Assembly: GCA_020632575.1 (NCBI GenBank)
Contig: JACKFH010000003.1
Location: 124,001-188,000 of the forward strand
Length of the DNA: 64,000 nucleotides
Source: Candidatus Omnitrophota bacterium
Lineage (GTDB): Bacteria; Hinthialibacterota; Hinthialibacteria; OLB16
Reading direction: 5' to 3'
Shown here: positions 33,166-41,819 of the stretch, in pieces
Layout: each line of letters opens with the position of its first letter
How positions within the stretch are numbered: position 1 is the first letter of the stretch
The notes under the pieces: generated by a model
Told to the model about the DNA's origin: nothing
The model's input: only the letters and a program-made list of their open reading frames with translations
Database searches by the model: none
Program-made: the position numbers and the translations under genes

Positions 33166-33960
33166 ATGGAACAAAAGACTGGCGGGAACTTGGCTTTGAA
33201 ACTCTCGGTCGAGGTCCTGAGGCGGAACATCAGTCTGGACGAAGGGCTGGTTCGCGCGCAGACCTCCGGAATGGTCGAGCCGTTTGTCGAGGGATTGAAC
33301 ATCCTGGTCGGGAGGGACCTCTTCGACATTAACGAGGCTCGCCAGCGACTCCGAAGCGGGGCGGCCGAACGGGCGGTGAACGGCCATGACGAGCCGCTTC
33401 AACTTCCCTCCGAACTGGATGGATGGACTTTGGATTCCGAGGGGAAGAAACCGCCCCTCGACGAAAGAGATTTTACGACCTTGGAAATTCAGGTTAACAA
33501 AATCCTTTCGGAGAAACAGGAGATCCTCTCTCGGATCGACCTTCTAAATGCGGCGACTCAGCGAGAGGATCATATTCCGAACCCTTGGACAGCTCCCCTG
33601 GTCATATTGTCGCTGACCGTCGTGGCGGTGAGCGCCTTCCAATTCGGAGTGGGTTCCACTCTCGGCAGCGGGATTTCTCTGGCGGTCGGATCTCTTTTCA
33701 CCCTGGTTGTCTTCCAGAAAGAAATGTCTCGTTTCGAGGCGGTGAACCGTCGTATCCGCTCCGAGATCAAGAAGGGGATGGCGATCAAGAAGAAGTGTCT
33801 CGATGAGTTGCGCGAATGCGATCGACGGGTGGCCACATTGAGGAATCGAGCGGCCGAGATGGTGGAGGATTGCGATCCGCTACCCGAGGAGGAAATGGCG
33901 AACTTCCTCGAAAAATTCCCGGGATTGTTTCCCACAGAGGAAAAGGCGGCCTCCGAGTAA
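33166..33960 (+). CDS. Hypothetical coiled-coil protein with two membrane segments
   Basis: Not recognised. The 264-residue protein has an N-terminal soluble part (LSVEVLRRNISLDEGLVRAQ), a coiled-coil (LEIQVNKILSEKQEILSRID), two adjacent membrane segments at about residues 140-182 (APLVILSLTVVAVSAFQF, GISLAVGSLFTLVVF) and a second coiled-coil (EIKKGMAIKKKCLDELRECD). It is 3 bp after the Sm-like gene, and its stop directly abuts the GH3-like start (TAAATG). Confidence 0.7.
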   Translation: MEQKTGGNLALKLSVEVLRRNISLDEGLVRAQTSGMVEPFVEGLNILVGRDLFDINEARQRLRSGAAERAVNGHDEPLQLPSELDGWTLDSEGKKPPLDERDFTTLEIQVNKILSEKQEILSRIDLLNAATQREDHIPNPWTAPLVILSLTVVAVSAFQFGVGSTLGSGISLAVGSLFTLVVFQKEMSRFEAVNRRIRSEIKKGMAIKKKCLDELRECDRRVATLRNRAAEMVEDCDPLPEEEMANFLEKFPGLFPTEEKAASE

Positions 33961-35646
33961 ATGGGCGTGCCGGTCACCGTTCTGAAAGGGCTTGTCCACG
34001 CCACTGGCTACGGCCCATCGAGGAAGCTCGAAAGGTCCCTGGGCTTTTCGAAAGCCACTCAGGAAAAGACCCTCGCCGATCTACTCGAAAGAAACCGTGG
34101 GACTGTCTACGGAAAACGCCACGGTTTCGGCGACATTCGGTCCTCGCTGGAATACCAGATCCGAGTTCCGATCCAGGACTATGACGGCCTCTCCCCCGAA
34201 ATCGATCGAATCCGACGTGGCGACAAGGGGGTTCTGTTCCCCGGATGCGACCGACTCCACATGTTTGGACTGACCAGCGGCACGACTGGAAATCCCAAAA
34301 CCATTCCGATTACCGATCGCTATGTGAAACGGTTCCGGCAGACCTATAGCATCTGGTCAACTCGAATCCTCCGCGACCACCCGGGGTTAGTGGAGGGGAA
34401 ATACCTCGCCATGTACTCGGACTGGAGAGAGACCTTCACGGACAAAGGGGTTCCGTGTGGCGCGGTCACCGGGTTGCTGGCCTCACTCCAGCCGCCTTGG
34501 ATCCGGAAGAGGATGGTGGCCCCTCCGCAAGTTTCAAGGATCAAGGACCCCGCGGTTAAGGAGGCGGCGGTCCTTCATCACGCACTTGCCCACGAGACGG
34601 TTCTGTGGACCTCGGCCAACCCCAGCACGCTGCTTCGCCTGGCCAGATCGTTGGCCAAGAACCTCGACGACTTGTTGCGCGGTCTATCGGATGGAACTTT
34701 TCCTCACCTTTCCGAACTCGATCCAGCCCACCGGAACCATCCTGACTTTCGCCCCAATCCCGAGCGCGCGCGTCTTATCGGGCAACGAATCGAGGCGGGG
34801 GGAAATGTTTTTCCAACCACCATCTGGCCCAATCTGCAGATTCTTTCTTGTTGGATGGGCGGGACATTGACTCCTTACCTGTCAGGTCTGAGATCGCATA
34901 TTCCGGGAGCGGATATTCGCGACCCCGGTCTCATGGCTTCCGAGGGGCGGTTCACCATTCCGATCGACGATAACACCGCCTCAGGAGTTCCCGACCTCAA
35001 CAGTCTTTTCTTCGAGTTCCACCCAGCGGACGGGGATGAAAAGGTTCCCATCGGAAGCGCGGAGCCATTGCTCTTGTCACATGAAGTCGAGGTGGGGAAG
35101 AAGTATTTCTTAATCTTCTCCTGCGACTGGGGCCTGTACCGATATCACATCGACGACATTGTCGAAGTGACGGGACGCATCGGCGACGTCCCCTTGATTC
35201 GGTTTGTCCGCAAGGGATCGGGTTACTCCTCGATCACGGGGGAAAAGTTGTCCGAGGACCAAGTGGTCAAAGCCATCGAATCGCTTCCGGACACATTTCG
35301 GAATCTTCGAAACGATCTCGTGGTCGCTCCCGTTTGGGGAGATCCGCCGGGTTACCTTCTGTTTATTGAGGAGGGTCCGGATCTGTCGGAGCAAGAATGT
35401 TGCACTGTCGGGGAGAGGATGGAACGGGAGATTCGCGGTCTGAACTGCGAGTATGAGGCCAAGCGGGAATCCCATCGACTACAGCGCCTGCGTGTGGCTT
35501 TGGTTCAACCCGGGACTTTCGATCGAATCAAAGGCGAGGATATCGAACGAGCCGGCGGACGTTCCGAGCAATACAAACTCAAACGCATTCAAGGCGATCT
35601 CGAATTCGCGAATCGATTTGGGTCTTACCGAATTATCGAGACTTAG
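33961..35646 (+). CDS. GH3-family (auxin-responsive promoter-like) adenylate-forming enzyme
   Basis: The 561-residue protein matches the GH3 superfamily, acyl-AMP-forming enzymes related to firefly luciferase. The nucleotide motif is FGLTSGTTGNPKTIPIT (about residues 102-118), the second ATP motif region is LMASEGRFTIPI, the third is LYRYHIDDIVEVTG, and the end RSEQYKLKRIQ is the usual GH3 C-terminal motif. Plant members conjugate amino acids to plant hormones; for bacterial members the substrate is unknown. Start immediately follows the preceding stop. It is convergent with, and overlaps by 4 nt, the DUF2325-type gene. Confidence 0.88.
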   Translation: MGVPVTVLKGLVHATGYGPSRKLERSLGFSKATQEKTLADLLERNRGTVYGKRHGFGDIRSSLEYQIRVPIQDYDGLSPEIDRIRRGDKGVLFPGCDRLHMFGLTSGTTGNPKTIPITDRYVKRFRQTYSIWSTRILRDHPGLVEGKYLAMYSDWRETFTDKGVPCGAVTGLLASLQPPWIRKRMVAPPQVSRIKDPAVKEAAVLHHALAHETVLWTSANPSTLLRLARSLAKNLDDLLRGLSDGTFPHLSELDPAHRNHPDFRPNPERARLIGQRIEAGGNVFPTTIWPNLQILSCWMGGTLTPYLSGLRSHIPGADIRDPGLMASEGRFTIPIDDNTASGVPDLNSLFFEFHPADGDEKVPIGSAEPLLLSHEVEVGKKYFLIFSCDWGLYRYHIDDIVEVTGRIGDVPLIRFVRKGSGYSSITGEKLSEDQVVKAIESLPDTFRNLRNDLVVAPVWGDPPGYLLFIEEGPDLSEQECCTVGERMEREIRGLNCEYEAKRESHRLQRLRVALVQPGTFDRIKGEDIERAGGRSEQYKLKRIQGDLEFANRFGSYRIIET

Positions 35647-37541
35647 TCGATCTCGAATTGGATTTCCTTGGCCAGACTCTTCATCTTTTGCGACAGAGAA
35701 ACGAGGCCGGAAGAGGGATTCTCCAGGAGATAACGGCCATAATCCGAGCACACTTTTCGGAGTCGGAACAAACCGGGCTCCTGAATGGCTCCTCCGAAGG
35801 CGATCACCAGGTTCACCTCTCGGACGGTGTTCTTCATGCCGTGTTTTTCCAGTTGGATGATGCTCGGGAAGTAGGCGACTTCGGCGTTGCAGAGTTGAAA
35901 GAAGTGCTCGTAGTCTTCTTTGAACCGAAAATCTCCTCCAACCAAGAGGACCTGCTTTCCGGAATAGGGTTCCAAACCCTCTTGGGAAATCTCGGGATAG
36001 GGAAATTTAAGCGTGGGTCTTTCGACTTTTTCGGAAGTCGATTGTGAAACCGATTCCTCCTCCACCTCGGTGACGAAGGAAGGGTCGCCTGTGTTCCTCA
36101 GAGACGAATCGGGGTCCGGCGAATCCTCCGTCTCGGCGTCAACGGTTTCTTGTCCCCTGTTTTCACGCGAGAGAACGAAGGAGCCGGACTGCTCGGTGGG
36201 GGCCTCCAGGGATTCGATTTCGGAGGACTCCATCTCCGCGATCCGTCTCTCGCGTTCGATCGATTCCACATCGACGGGACGTGGCGCATCGCTCAAGGAT
36301 CGGGCCGGTCTCGCGGGCGGGTTGGTTTCGAGTAATGCCTCGCCGAGATCCGTGTGGTCGACGGGGTTGGTCTTTTTGGCTTCTTCCAACGCTTTCTTGA
36401 GAGTGGCGTTCTCGCGTTCCAGCCTGTGGAATTGCTCGCGATAGGATTCGAGATCGGTGAGCGTGGAGGTGAGTTGTTGCTCGATCCTTTCGATTTGTTC
36501 GGAGCTGGCCATTTCGGCGGACGCTTTTTCGAGTTCTTTGATGCGGGCGGCTTGAACTTGGAGTTGCGTCTCCAAAGCCTCTCGGCCTTTCCGCGCCTCA
36601 ATGTTCGCCTTCTCGAGAGATTCTTTCTCGGATTTAAGATCTTGGATCTCGGTCTGTTTCTCGCGAAGAGCGGCTTCGATCTCTTGTTTCGATTGCTCGA
36701 TCTCGCGGTGTGAATGTTCAAGCGTGGCCCGAGCTTCCTCCGCGACTGTCAATCGATCGGCGAGGCCCGTGTGTTCCTCTTGGGAAACTCGTTCTTTAAG
36801 CGTGTTTTCCAGTTCCGACTCCAATTCGGCGATTCGTTCCCTCGATTTGGACAAGTCGGATTCCAAAGGATCGACTCGTCCTCGGATGGATTCGAGTTCC
36901 TTCTCCAAATCCCCCAGTCGGAAGGTCAAATCCTCTTTCATGGATTCGAGTTTTTCGATGTCGCTCGATAGTTGTTTCTCGCGTTCCTCGGCTCGCTCTC
37001 GGCTCCGTTCTTGTTCGCTCATCTCGGAGGCGAGTGCGTTGAGTTCCCGCTCACGGTGAGCGAGCCTTTGTTCGAGGCTATGGATGGTCTCCTTGGCCTC
37101 CCGGTTTTCCACCCGAACCATTTCGAGTTCGCGGCGGATGCGGCTCTTCTCCTCGGCGGTTTCGGCGCGGGATTGGCTTAGAAGCATGACTTGTTCGGAT
37201 AGCCGGGCGAGCTCCGATTGCTCCCGAGCCCGATCTTTGGTCGTGTTTTCGAGATCGAGGTTGGCTTTCAGCAACTTCTTCCAGAGATGGAGGAATTGTT
37301 TCTGGAGATTGAGAAGTGTGGATCCAAAATCGCTGGCGCCCGACAAAGACTCGGAGGGGCGGCGAAGAGAGGATTTATCGAATTCGGAAAAGGACTCCTC
37401 ACTCGGAAACAGATGGATCGGTTCCGTTGTCCGCGGCCATGGCCCCACCTCGCGGGCGTGACGTTCCGAAAGGTTAGCGTAAAGGGAGCGACATTCCTGC
37501 AACAGATCTTCAAGTTCAGTGATTTCAGTTGGTTCGTTCAT
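35643..37541 (-). CDS. Long coiled-coil protein with C-terminal DUF2325 domain
   Basis: The 632-residue protein is dominated by a coiled-coil from about residue 60 to 390, made of charged heptads such as EQSELARLSEQVMLLSQSRA and ELESIRGRVDPLESDLSKSR. An acidic, Ser-rich linker follows (residues about 390-525). The last 105 residues match DUF2325 (GKQVLLVGGDFRFKEDYEHF, ending in LVSLSQKMKSLAKEIQFEID). DUF2325 function is unknown. Its start lies 17 nt inside the upstream four-helix gene. Lack of signal peptide or membrane helix suggests a cytoplasmic filament-like protein. Confidence 0.8.
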   Translation of the reverse strand: MNEPTEITELEDLLQECRSLYANLSERHAREVGPWPRTTEPIHLFPSEESFSEFDKSSLRRPSESLSGASDFGSTLLNLQKQFLHLWKKLLKANLDLENTTKDRAREQSELARLSEQVMLLSQSRAETAEEKSRIRRELEMVRVENREAKETIHSLEQRLAHRERELNALASEMSEQERSRERAEEREKQLSSDIEKLESMKEDLTFRLGDLEKELESIRGRVDPLESDLSKSRERIAELESELENTLKERVSQEEHTGLADRLTVAEEARATLEHSHREIEQSKQEIEAALREKQTEIQDLKSEKESLEKANIEARKGREALETQLQVQAARIKELEKASAEMASSEQIERIEQQLTSTLTDLESYREQFHRLERENATLKKALEEAKKTNPVDHTDLGEALLETNPPARPARSLSDAPRPVDVESIERERRIAEMESSEIESLEAPTEQSGSFVLSRENRGQETVDAETEDSPDPDSSLRNTGDPSFVTEVEEESVSQSTSEKVERPTLKFPYPEISQEGLEPYSGKQVLLVGGDFRFKEDYEHFFQLCNAEVAYFPSIIQLEKHGMKNTVREVNLVIAFGGAIQEPGLFRLRKVCSDYGRYLLENPSSGLVSLSQKMKSLAKEIQFEID

Positions 37542-38085
37542 TTTTCAGCCGTGAGACCCTATCGTGGGTTTGTTTAAATTCCCACTTGATATGATCGTCC
37601 AAAAGCAGCCGGAGTAAACCGGCTTCGAAACAAACCACGGAGACTTGGACGAGCATCCTAGGCACATCGAGAACGAAGGATCCGGTGGTGGCGAATGTGT
37701 GAATGCTCACCGCCAACCAAACGACCAGGTCCAACACGATCACCGTGCAAAGACCGATCCGCGCCCATTCCCTCCAGACAAAACAATGATAGGCGAAGAT
37801 GAGGGAAAACCCAGACAGCGCGTAGCGATAAGCGAGGAACAGCTGACCCCAGCCCGGATTGACTCCGGGAGCCATGGCCCCCGAGTCTTCCAATGTCTCC
37901 ACGCCCAGGGATGTCGCGATCGTTTCGAGCAGTAGCGCCCCGGCGAGGACCATCGACAAAGTCAAGCAAAGGAGGAAAAGGGTTCGGAGCGACCTTCCCC
38001 GGAGACTCGATTCCTTCTCATCAGGCCGGCGTCGGCGCCGGGCTTCCGATGCCGGGGAGTCCGGTTTCGGGTTCCGATCCTTCAT
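37525..38085 (-). CDS. Hypothetical four-helix membrane protein
   Basis: Not recognised. The 186 residues begin with a basic cytoplasmic tail (SEARRRRRPDEKESSLRGRS), followed by four membrane segments (TLFLLCLTLSMVLAGALLLE, YALSGFSLIFAYHCFVW, IGLCTVIVLDLVVWLAVSI, LVQVSVVCFEAGLLRLLL). Its start lies inside ftsH (65-nt overlap) and its end overlaps the DUF2325-type gene by 17 nt, so all three are probably on one transcript with translational coupling. A role in the membrane next to FtsH is possible but unproven. Confidence 0.7.
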   Translation of the reverse strand: MKDRNPKPDSPASEARRRRRPDEKESSLRGRSLRTLFLLCLTLSMVLAGALLLETIATSLGVETLEDSGAMAPGVNPGWGQLFLAYRYALSGFSLIFAYHCFVWREWARIGLCTVIVLDLVVWLAVSIHTFATTGSFVLDVPRMLVQVSVVCFEAGLLRLLLDDHIKWEFKQTHDRVSRLKNERTN

Positions 38086-40051
38086 CCTCGATCACCTTCT
38101 TTGGAGGATTTCCCCCGGTCGGGCTGGTCTTGCCGTCATCGAACGGCGGCAGTTTTCCTTCGAATAGCAGCTCGACTTCATTCTTGTCCAAAACTTCGCG
38201 TTCCAACAGCGCCTCGGCGAGCATGTCGAGTTTATCGCGGTGCTCCTCAAGGATATTCTTGGACCTCGCGTGGCACTCATCGACAATGCGTCGGATTTCC
38301 TTATCGATTTCGAAGGCGATTTCCTCGCTATACCCTCGATCTTGGGCGATGTCCCGGCCCAAGAAGACCGCATTGTCGTTCTTCCCGAAGGTGAGGGGAC
38401 CCAATCTCTGGCTCATGCCCCACTCGCAGACGATACGGTGAGCGAGGGCGGTGGACCGTTCGAGGTCGTTGCTCGCCCCGGTGGTGATTTCGCCAATCGC
38501 GAGTTCCTCGGCGGTTCTGCCGCCGAGCAGGGCGGTGATGGTCCCGAGCAACTCTTTCCGACTGTTCAGGAATTTGTCATCCGTGGGCAGATGCATGGTG
38601 TAGCCCAGCGCGGCTCCTCGGGGGAGGATCGACACCTTGTGGAGGGGATCCAGCTCGTCGAGAAAATGGTACATGAGAGCGTGGCCGGCCTCGTGAAAGG
38701 CGACAATTTTCTTTTCTTTTTCGCTCATCGCCTTCGATTTCTTTTCCGGACCGGCCATGACTCGGTCGATCGCATCCTCGAAATCGTTGGCGGAGACTCG
38801 GTCCTTATTCCTGCGCGCCGCGAGAAGAGCGGCCTCGTTGACCGCGTTGGCCAGGTCGGCTCCCGAAAAGCCAGGGGTGCGTCGAGCCAAGACTTTGAGA
38901 TCCACCGTCTTATCTAACACGATGTTCTTGGTGTGAACCTTGAGAATTTCCTCGCGACCTTTGATATCGGGGCCATCGACAGAAATCTGACGATCGAATC
39001 GACCGGGGCGAAGCAGAGCCGGATCGAGGACATCGGGACGGTTGGTGGCCGCGATCAGAATGACCTCCTCCGTGGCGCTGAATCCGTCCATCTCGACCAG
39101 GAGTTGGTTCAGGGTCTGCTCGCGCTCATCGTGACCGCCACCAAGACCGGCGAACCTCTGCCGTCCGACGGCGTCGATTTCATCCATGAAGATGATGCAG
39201 GGAGCGTTCTTTTTGCCCTGTTCGAAGAGATCTCGGACTCGCGCGGCGCCGACACCGACAAACATTTCAACGAAATCGGAGCCGCTAATGCTGAAGAAGG
39301 GGACATTCGCCTCTCCGGCCACCGCCTTGGCGAGCAGGGTTTTTCCGGTGCCGGGAGGGCCATAAAGGAGCACTCCCTTCGGGATTTTCGCCCCGAGACG
39401 CTGAAATTTCTGAGGATCCTTGAGGAATTCGACAACCTCCTGGAGTTCCTCTTTGGCCTCATCGCAGCCAGCGACGTTATCGAAGGTGACTTTATTGTCG
39501 CCATCGGTGTTCAGGCGGGCTCTGGATTTGCCGAAAGACATGGCATTTCGGCCCCCCGCCTGCATTTGTCGGAGGAAAAAGATCCACAATCCGACAATCA
39601 GCAGGATGGGGAAAATGGTGGACAAAGCGGTGAGCAGCCATCCGCTTTGAGGATTTTCTTTTAACTGAATGAGGGTTCGTCCATCCGAACGCCGCGCTTC
39701 GTTGAGAGAATCGATTTTGTCGGTGATCGCCCGAGCGTTGACACTCAAATTCGGGCAGGAGAATTCGATGCTCGATCCGCCCGCCGCCGTTCCAGCGATA
39801 CGAACCAGGTTTTCCTTGGTTTTTTCGGGAAGTCCCTCGGGCCACCCGCCATCGCCGGAGCTCTGAGAGATTTGTCCTTTCGCTTGAGTTTCGGACAGGG
39901 TCACCTCACTGATCCGATTGTGTTCGAGCAGTGTCATGAAATCGGTGGTGCTGAGCTGGACCCTTTGCTGGCCTCTGAAAGTGACAACCACGAGCATGAG
40001 GGCGACCAGCAGGATGATCCAAATAAAGCTCTTCTGAAGATATGCTCCCAA
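38021..40051 (-). CDS. ftsH: ATP-dependent zinc metalloprotease FtsH
   Basis: Membrane-bound AAA+ protease for quality control of membrane and regulatory proteins. The 676-residue product has the two N-terminal membrane segments (FIWIILLVALMLVVVTF, WLLTALSTIFPILLIVGLWI), AAA Walker A GPPGTGKTLLAKAVAGE, Walker B IIFMDEIDAVGRQR, SRH region ATNRPDVLDPALLRPGRFDR and zinc site HEAGH. TTG 40051 is preferred as start because AAGGAG lies 7 nt upstream; the open frame begins at TTG 40072. A Pro/Gly-rich tail ends the protein where it overlaps the next gene. Confidence 0.96.
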   Translation of the reverse strand: MGAYLQKSFIWIILLVALMLVVVTFRGQQRVQLSTTDFMTLLEHNRISEVTLSETQAKGQISQSSGDGGWPEGLPEKTKENLVRIAGTAAGGSSIEFSCPNLSVNARAITDKIDSLNEARRSDGRTLIQLKENPQSGWLLTALSTIFPILLIVGLWIFFLRQMQAGGRNAMSFGKSRARLNTDGDNKVTFDNVAGCDEAKEELQEVVEFLKDPQKFQRLGAKIPKGVLLYGPPGTGKTLLAKAVAGEANVPFFSISGSDFVEMFVGVGAARVRDLFEQGKKNAPCIIFMDEIDAVGRQRFAGLGGGHDEREQTLNQLLVEMDGFSATEEVILIAATNRPDVLDPALLRPGRFDRQISVDGPDIKGREEILKVHTKNIVLDKTVDLKVLARRTPGFSGADLANAVNEAALLAARRNKDRVSANDFEDAIDRVMAGPEKKSKAMSEKEKKIVAFHEAGHALMYHFLDELDPLHKVSILPRGAALGYTMHLPTDDKFLNSRKELLGTITALLGGRTAEELAIGEITTGASNDLERSTALAHRIVCEWGMSQRLGPLTFGKNDNAVFLGRDIAQDRGYSEEIAFEIDKEIRRIVDECHARSKNILEEHRDKLDMLAEALLEREVLDKNEVELLFEGKLPPFDDGKTSPTGGNPPKKVIEDEGSEPETGLPGIGSPAPTPA

Positions 40052-40441
40052 TGAATTGCTCCTTCCCTGCAATCTAGGAATTAATTTGGAGGAGACTCCG
40101 ATCGAGTCCGCGCACGGGGGAGATTCCGCGGGGAACCCGTCAAGAACGACGCCTATTTTGTGAGTCTACACTGAAATTCTTCATTCGTCAGCATAAGACT
40201 CATGTGTCCCTCGCGCTAGTTGCTTGTGCCGGGGTCCAATACAAGGACACAATGATGGAAACGAGGGGACGATACCCCGGTAACCGCCGCCCCTCTTGCA
40301 AGTCTGCGACAGTCACCCGAAACTGAAGGGTTTAAACGCGAAAACGAGGCATTCTCCCTCACCGAGAGGAATAGGCCCTCCTTCGCCAGGCTCGGAGAAT
40401 CAATCGGGTCATTATTTCCACCAACGAGACCGATCCAAGGG
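40052..40441. other. 390-bp divergent intergenic region between ftsH and lptF
   Basis: No convincing gene; a 146-codon minus-strand frame crosses it into lptF and shows no domain. Two possible structured elements are visible: GAGGGG (40264-40269) with CCCCTC (40290-40295), containing an inner GGGG/CCCC, and ATTCTCC (40351-40357) with GGAGAAT (40394-40400), 42 bp upstream of the lptF ATG. No clear sigma-70 promoter was identified for either gene. It could hold a structured leader or small RNA, but no known riboswitch was recognised. Confidence 0.35.
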
Positions 40442-41815
40442 ATGTCAGAAAACGCCTCATCGAACCTAAAATTGACAAAACCTCGGTATCCAAGACCGCA
40501 GTTTTTGTACGCACGGGTCTTTAATCGGTATTTCATATCGGAGTTAGTGCCTCCCCTGTCGATGGGGTTGTTCCTAGCCGCGATGACTCTTTTGCTCATC
40601 TCGGTTCTGGACTTCATGAACGAGTTGATACTGAGCGGCGTTCCGATGTTCCCCATTCTAAAAATCCTGTTGTGCCTCTTTCCGACGCTCCTCGAAATGG
40701 CCCTTCCGATCGGTTGTTTGTTGGCGTCGATGCTGGTTTATGGCCGACTTTCGGAGGATCGAGAGATTGTCGCGATGCGGTCGGCTGGGCTGAGCGGATT
40801 CACGCTTCTGTTTCCGGCGCTCGTCTTGGGAATGGCGCTCACCCTATTCAATTTCTATTGGACCGGCGAGGTCACCCCCAAGTCGCTGAAGATTCTTCGC
40901 TCCACCGCGAAGGAGATGATGGAGAACATCACCTCGATCAACATCTTCAAGCCGGGACAATTCAATTCCACGCCGGAAAGAGACCTCGCCATTTGGTTCT
41001 CCAACAACGTCCCCGGGACCAACAGCATCGAGAACATCACCATTTTTATCAGCGGTCGCGGCCAAGGTTTCAGTTTCTTATCCGACGAGACCCAAACTCG
41101 GGACGCGACCAATTGGACAATCTCCGCTCCATTGGCCGTCCTGAAACCGATCCCCGCGAAAGGCGTCCTGCAATTGATTCTCAAGGATTGTGTAACCGAG
41201 AACCTCGAACCTCGCAAACTCTCCCGGGTCGTGATCGACAACGCCACACTCTCAATCGACATCGGAAGGAGTCTCAACAAGTTTTCGGACGAGGGACTGA
41301 CCAAGGAGAAACGAACCTACCGACAATTCATGGCTTTGGCGGAAGAAAACCGCGAGAAATTCGAAATTTCTCGTCGCAACCTTGGCTTTGAAGAGGGCGC
41401 TTCTCATGGAAAGATCTTGGAAAGGGCCAGCGAATGGCAGCGTCTCAAGAGGGAGGACCCGGCCTCCGTTCCGATGTCCATCTATGAGCTCATCGACGTT
41501 AAGGATCGCATCCGTGACACCCAAAGGTACACCTATTGGGCGATGCAAAGGTTCACCTATCCCGCCGCCACTTTTCTTTTCATCATGATTGGCTCGAGCC
41601 TCGGGTTGATCGCGGGACGTGGGAAGAAGACGGTTTGCTTTTTGATCACCGCGTTTGTCTTGCTTGGGTATTACACGATGGAGAAGACGGTCGAGACGAT
41701 CAGCGAGAATCTCGCGCTCACCGACCGGTTCGATCCGGGGTTTTTGCCATGGGTTCCCAACCTGGTGTTGTTGATCATTGGACTGATTCTGATGAGAGCG
41801 GTGGTGAGACAATAA
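40442..41815 (+). CDS. lptF: LptF/LptG-family LPS export permease (first)
   Basis: The 457-residue YjgP/YjgQ-family permease has three N-terminal membrane segments (LSMGLFLAAMTLLLISVLDF, LLCLFPTLLEMALPIGCLL, LLFPALVLGMALTLFNFYW), a periplasmic beta-jellyroll, and three C-terminal segments (YPAATFLFIMIGSSLGLIAG, LITAFVLLGYYTM, LVLLIIGLILMRAVV). RLSEDREIVAMRSAGLS is the coupling motif that contacts LptB. With the next gene it forms the LptFG pair extracting LPS; LptB and LptC are not in the window. F versus G assignment is by gene order only. TTG 40505 is an alternative start matching the usual N-terminus. Confidence 0.88.
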   Translation: MSENASSNLKLTKPRYPRPQFLYARVFNRYFISELVPPLSMGLFLAAMTLLLISVLDFMNELILSGVPMFPILKILLCLFPTLLEMALPIGCLLASMLVYGRLSEDREIVAMRSAGLSGFTLLFPALVLGMALTLFNFYWTGEVTPKSLKILRSTAKEMMENITSINIFKPGQFNSTPERDLAIWFSNNVPGTNSIENITIFISGRGQGFSFLSDETQTRDATNWTISAPLAVLKPIPAKGVLQLILKDCVTENLEPRKLSRVVIDNATLSIDIGRSLNKFSDEGLTKEKRTYRQFMALAEENREKFEISRRNLGFEEGASHGKILERASEWQRLKREDPASVPMSIYELIDVKDRIRDTQRYTYWAMQRFTYPAATFLFIMIGSSLGLIAGRGKKTVCFLITAFVLLGYYTMEKTVETISENLALTDRFDPGFLPWVPNLVLLIIGLILMRAVVRQ

Positions 41816-41819
41816 TCCG

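Noticed and set aside
40216..40656. 146-codon minus-strand frame between ftsH and lptF
   Set aside because: Overlaps the lptF start antisense, has no recognisable domain, and no ribosome site.
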